Shown piece by piece: positions 3,717 through 6,228 of a stretch of 6,228 nt of DNA. Every line of letters starts with the position of its first letter. Position 1 is the stretch's first letter. Location of the stretch: NCBI GenBank assembly GCA_023248915.1, contig JAHFDQ010000379.1, positions 1 to 6,228 on the forward strand. Direction: 5' to 3'. A model generated the notes under the pieces. That model ran no database searches. It saw nothing but the letters and a program-made list of their open reading frames with translations, and was not told the origin of the DNA. The position numbers were made by a program, and so were the translations under genes. Source of the stretch: Archangiaceae bacterium (lineage in GTDB: Bacteria; Myxococcota; Myxococcia; Myxococcales; Myxococcaceae).

Positions 3717-6227
3717 TCAACGCTTCCGAGGCGCGCGCCAGGTGGTTCGAGCCCGGAGCAACGCCACGAGGCCGACGAGTCCAAAGAAGTCGGCGCCCCC
3801 TTCTCCCGCCGACCGACAGTCGCAGCCCACCGCGTAACTCCTCCTGGGCGCGACGACGACGTCGAACGGGGTGCTGAGGACGTCCGGCAGTCCGGCTGCC
3901 ATCGCCTTCAGCGTGTAGGCTGTACCCGCCCGATTGACGGACAGGTCCGCGAAGCTGGCCGCGCCGTCCACGGCTGCCTTCGAGGTCGTACCCGACAGCG
4001 TCGCCTGCCCCGGGTAGTCTTGAAGAGCGAGGGCGATGCTCGCCGCCGCCCCCGGCACGGTGTTGCCCAGCGCGTCTTTCACCGCCACCTGCACCGCGGG
4101 CGAAAGGGGCGTGCTCACTTCCCCGTTCGACGGCTGGACGGTGAACGCCAACTTCGTGGCCACTCCGGCCGTGATGTCGAAGGCGCCGCTTGTGGCTCCG
4201 GTCAGCCCACTCGAGGACGCGGCGAGGGTGTAGCCGACACCGGACCGGTCGATGGACAGCCCGGTGAACGCCGCGACGCCTCCGGCCGCGGTCACCGTAG
4301 AGGTGCCGCTCAGGGCGCCTCCTCCGGGGTTGTTGCCGATGACCAGCGTGACATCGGCTCCGGGCGAGGACACGAGGTTGCCCAGGGCGTCCAGAACCTG
4401 GACCGACGCGGCCAGCGGCGCGCCCGCCGCGGCGCTCGACGGCTCGAGCACGAAGGCCAGCCTCGCAGCCGGTCGCGGGGAAATGTCGAAGGCGGCGCTG
4501 GTGGTTCCGGTCAGCCCGCTCGAGGACGCGGTGAGGGTGTAGCCCACCCCCGGCCGGTCGATGGACAGCCCGGTGAACGCCGCGACGCCTCCCGCAACGG
4601 TCACCGTAGAAGTTCCGCTCAGGGCGCCTCCTCCGGGGTTGTTGCCGATGACCAGCGTGACACCGGCCGCGGACGAGGACACGAGATTGCCCAGCGCGTC
4701 CAGCACCTGGACAGAGGCGGCCAGCGGCGCGCCCGCCGCGGCGCTCGACGGCTCGAGCACGAAGGCCAGCTTCGCGGCAGCTCCCGAAGCAATGTCGAAA
4801 GCGCTGCTGGTGGCGCCGGTGAGCCCGGCCGAAGCGGCCGCCAACGTGTACCCGGTCCCCACCTTGTCGACCGAGAGATTGGAGAACGTCGCGACTCCGG
4901 CGACGGCGTTCGACGTCAGGGTCCCGAACAGGGTGCCTCCCCCCGGGTTGGCGCCCAGCGCCAGGGTGACGCTGGCGGTGGAGGAGACGACCGTGTTTCC
5001 CAGCGCGTTCTTCACCGCCACCTGAACGGCCGGGGACAGGACGCTTCCCGCCACGGCGTTCGTAGGTTGGGTCACGAATGCGACGGACACCGGTGGGTCG
5101 ACGCAGGACGAACCCCCGCAGACCATCCCAGCGGCGCACTGCGCGTCGAGGGTGCAGCTCGTAGGGCACGTCGTCTGGCCGCCAGCGCAGAGGTAAGGCG
5201 CGCACGACGGGTTCCCGGCCGAACCCGCGGGACTGTTCGAGCACGTCCCGACGCTCCCCAAGAGATTGCAGGCGTCGCACGCGCCGTCGCACGCGGAGTC
5301 ACAGCAAACTCCATCGACGCAGTGGCCGCTCTCGCACTCCGTGGAGCCGGTGCAAGGGACCCCGTTGGCTTCCTGGACCGGGCCCGCCGACGAGAAACCG
5401 GCGCACGCGGCCTGGTTCTTGTATTCGGTTCCGGTCCACTCCGTGGGCCTGACGATGGCCGAGACGCGCACCTCGTCGATCGCGCCCTGGCAGAAATAGT
5501 TGTTGTCCGAGCCGATCGTGACCGGGCCGTTGTTCGCGGTGTTGCCGACGGTGGTGTCGGCGACAGTGGCCTCCAACACCCCATCCAGGTACATCTGCAG
5601 GCTGATGCCCTTCGACCGGGTCGCGGTGAGAAGGTGCCAGCTGCCGTCGGTCATGGTGGTCGTGGCTCGGGCCACCGGGTTGTTCGTCCCGTCGTAGGCC
5701 TCGAGCTTCGCCTTGCCCGGTACTCCCTCGTTGATCGCCATCCAGAACGGCGTCGCCGGTACGCCGCCGAGTACGAGGACGGCGCACGTGGAGCTCTGGG
5801 TCGTCTTGAACCACGCGGACCCGGTAAGCGTCTCAAGGCTCAGACTCGGCTGAAGCGGTACGGTGACGACGCCGGTCACGCCGTCGAACAACGCGCCGCT
5901 GCCAATCTTTCCCGGGGCAGCCAGCGTGACGCCGCTGGCGACGTTCCCGCTGTTGGCGGCGGCCGTCGCGTCGAGCACTGGGCTGGCCGAGTCGTTCAGG
6001 TGCCAGACGCCGCGATAGTCGGCGTCCCAGGTGCCGACGACGCCGTTGGAGGTGACGCCACCCTGGAACGCCGTGACCGAAGGGTTGCCGTAGTAGAGGT
6101 AGAACTGCGACGTCGATTCCAGCGACGGCACCCGGACCCAGGCGACGACTTCGCCGATCGTCGGATCGTAGCGTTCGAGCTCGTGGGCCAACGAAGTCGT
6201 GCCGTCGCTGTCGGTGAAGACGATGTC
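3717..6227 (-). CDS. DUF2341 / LamG-like / Cys-rich / Ig-repeat surface protein with sorting tail (5' partial)
   Basis: 836 codons lie in the window and the frame stays open to the edge, so the start is outside; the TTG at 6191 is internal. Numbering from the codon at 6227: residues 1-54 are the end of a DUF2341 domain (DIVFTDSDG, YDPTIGEVVAWVRVPSL, LYLYYGNP-like FYLYYGNP). Residues about 72-274 are a concanavalin-type LamG-like domain (GVWHLND, SAWFKT, GSWHLLTATR, YLDGV, then IDEVRVS). Residues 288-377 are Cys-rich (ECESGHCVDGVCC, CDGACDAC). Four Ig-like repeats follow at 378-482, 483-585, 586-688 and 689-796, and a MYXO-CTERM-like tail at 797-836. LamG domains commonly bind carbohydrate or protein ligands, so I infer a large exported adhesin-like protein held at the surface through its tail. 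The 2694-3626 gene lies just downstream; the + strand gene at 2-664 is a paralogue facing it. Confidence 0.92.
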   Translation of the reverse strand, partial: DIVFTDSDGTTSLAHELERYDPTIGEVVAWVRVPSLESTSQFYLYYGNPSVTAFQGGVTSNGVVGTWDADYRGVWHLNDSASPVLDATAAANSGNVASGVTLAAPGKIGSGALFDGVTGVVTVPLQPSLSLETLTGSAWFKTTQSSTCAVLVLGGVPATPFWMAINEGVPGKAKLEAYDGTNNPVARATTTMTDGSWHLLTATRSKGISLQMYLDGVLEATVADTTVGNTANNGPVTIGSDNNYFCQGAIDEVRVSAIVRPTEWTGTEYKNQAACAGFSSAGPVQEANGVPCTGSTECESGHCVDGVCCDSACDGACDACNLLGSVGTCSNSPAGSAGNPSCAPYLCAGGQTTCPTSCTLDAQCAAGMVCGGSSCVDPPVSVAFVTQPTNAVAGSVLSPAVQVAVKNALGNTVVSSTASVTLALGANPGGGTLFGTLTSNAVAGVATFSNLSVDKVGTGYTLAAASAGLTGATSSAFDIASGAAAKLAFVLEPSSAAAGAPLAASVQVLDALGNLVSSSAAGVTLVIGNNPGGGALSGTSTVTVAGGVAAFTGLSIDRPGVGYTLTASSSGLTGTTSAAFDISPRPAARLAFVLEPSSAAAGAPLAASVQVLDALGNLVSSPGADVTLVIGNNPGGGALSGTSTVTAAGGVAAFTGLSIDRSGVGYTLAASSSGLTGATSGAFDITAGVATKLAFTVQPSNGEVSTPLSPAVQVAVKDALGNTVPGAAASIALALQDYPGQATLSGTTSKAAVDGAASFADLSVNRAGTAYTLKAMAAGLPDVLSTPFDVVVAPRRSYAVGCDCRSAGEGGADFFGLVGLVALLRARTTWRAPRKR
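3720..3839 (-). other. MYXO-CTERM-like C-terminal sorting tail
   Basis: The last 40 residues read SYAVGCDCRS, a Gly/Glu spacer, the apolar FFGLVGLVALL, and a basic end with RAR and RAPRKR before TGA. The layout matches MYXO-CTERM signals, with the Cys pair as likely processing and modification site. The SYxxGCDC lead-in is shared with the tails on the + strand at 272 and (as SFxxGCRC) at 536. Confidence 0.8.
3840..5096 (-). repeat. Four tandem Ig-like repeats (103-108 aa each)
   Basis: Units in protein order lie at 5096-4782, 4781-4473, 4472-4164 and 4163-3840. Each starts with an AF-x3-P strand and has a VQV strand, a DALGN- or NALGN-like turn, a long strand before NPGG or DYPG, VA[AT]F or AASF, L-S-[IV]-[DN], a YTL strand and a closing [FS]-[AP]-F-D-[IV]. 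The first and last units have VQVAVK before the turn; the middle two have VQVL and are two residues shorter there. This is a bacterial Ig-like fold of the kind used to extend adhesins; the exact Pfam family is not certain. Confidence 0.85.
4164..4781 (-). repeat. 309-bp tandem duplication (two nearly identical Ig repeats)
   Basis: The halves 4164-4472 and 4473-4781 align without gaps. By hand I count about 33 differences in 309 bases, roughly 89% identity, with identical runs longer than 35 bases near 4313-4352/4622-4661 and 4414-4461/4723-4770. The other two repeats of the same protein are far more diverged. This points to a fairly recent unequal crossover or slippage event. Confidence 0.88.
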
Positions 6228-6228
6228 G

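Noticed and set aside
4164..4781. CRISPR-like or mobile-element repeats
   Set aside because: The repeats are in-frame, 309 bp, coding and have no spacers or terminal inverted repeats; they are protein-domain repeats.
4252..5025. Repeated + strand frames starting MDSPVNAATPP
   Set aside because: They recur only because they are antisense to the duplicated Ig repeats; no start signal and no independent support.
3280..5292. 670-codon open frame on the minus strand in another frame
   Set aside because: It overlaps the DUF2341/Ig-repeat gene in a shifted frame and is Arg/Gly-rich with no domain. The true frame shows clear homologous repeats. Long shadow frames are expected at this GC content.

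Overview
The window looks like myxobacterial (Myxococcota) chromosome. The DNA is very GC-rich and codon third positions are mostly G or C. The proteins are families typical of myxobacterial cell surfaces: DUF2341 plus LamG-like proteins with Cys-rich and Ig-like repeats, short C-terminal Cys/hydrophobic/Arg sorting tails of the MYXO-CTERM kind, a MopE-type metal-binding-motif protein, and a small Cys-rich lipoprotein. No mobility gene, tRNA, rRNA or CRISPR array is visible.

Layout. (1) 2-664, + strand: the 3' end of a large Ig-repeat surface protein, cut by the window edge. It is odd because it carries two sorting tails in one reading frame (272-391 and 536-661), the second preceded by half an Ig-like repeat. 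(2) 665-1256: no convincing intact gene. It holds a probable 5'-truncated GGDEF-domain scrap ending at 839, a strong hairpin at 841-868, a possible gene-end remnant on the minus strand (891-1067), and the upstream region of the next gene. (3) 1257-2504, + strand: predicted lipoprotein with four MopE-type motifs at exactly 50-residue (150-bp) spacing. (4) 2505-2693: gap between convergent genes with several small hairpins. (5) 2694-3626, minus strand: a 310-residue lipoprotein resembling the myxobacterial family I recall as DUF6748, with an apparent internal duplication. (6) 3717-6227, minus strand: a large DUF2341/LamG/Cys-rich/four-Ig-repeat/sorting-tail protein whose 5' end lies beyond the window.

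How it fits together. All four confident genes are predicted to be exported: two sorted through a C-terminal tail and two lipidated. The two Ig-repeat proteins are paralogues facing each other, so their 3' ends form a diverged inverted repeat around the lipoprotein genes. The 2694-3626 gene lies 90 bp downstream of the 3717-6227 gene on the same strand and could share its transcript. I see a cell-surface or adhesin-like locus with signs of repeat-driven rearrangement (tandem duplication of one Ig repeat, a fused double tail, gene scraps). I do not see evidence for a dedicated new enzymatic or defence system.
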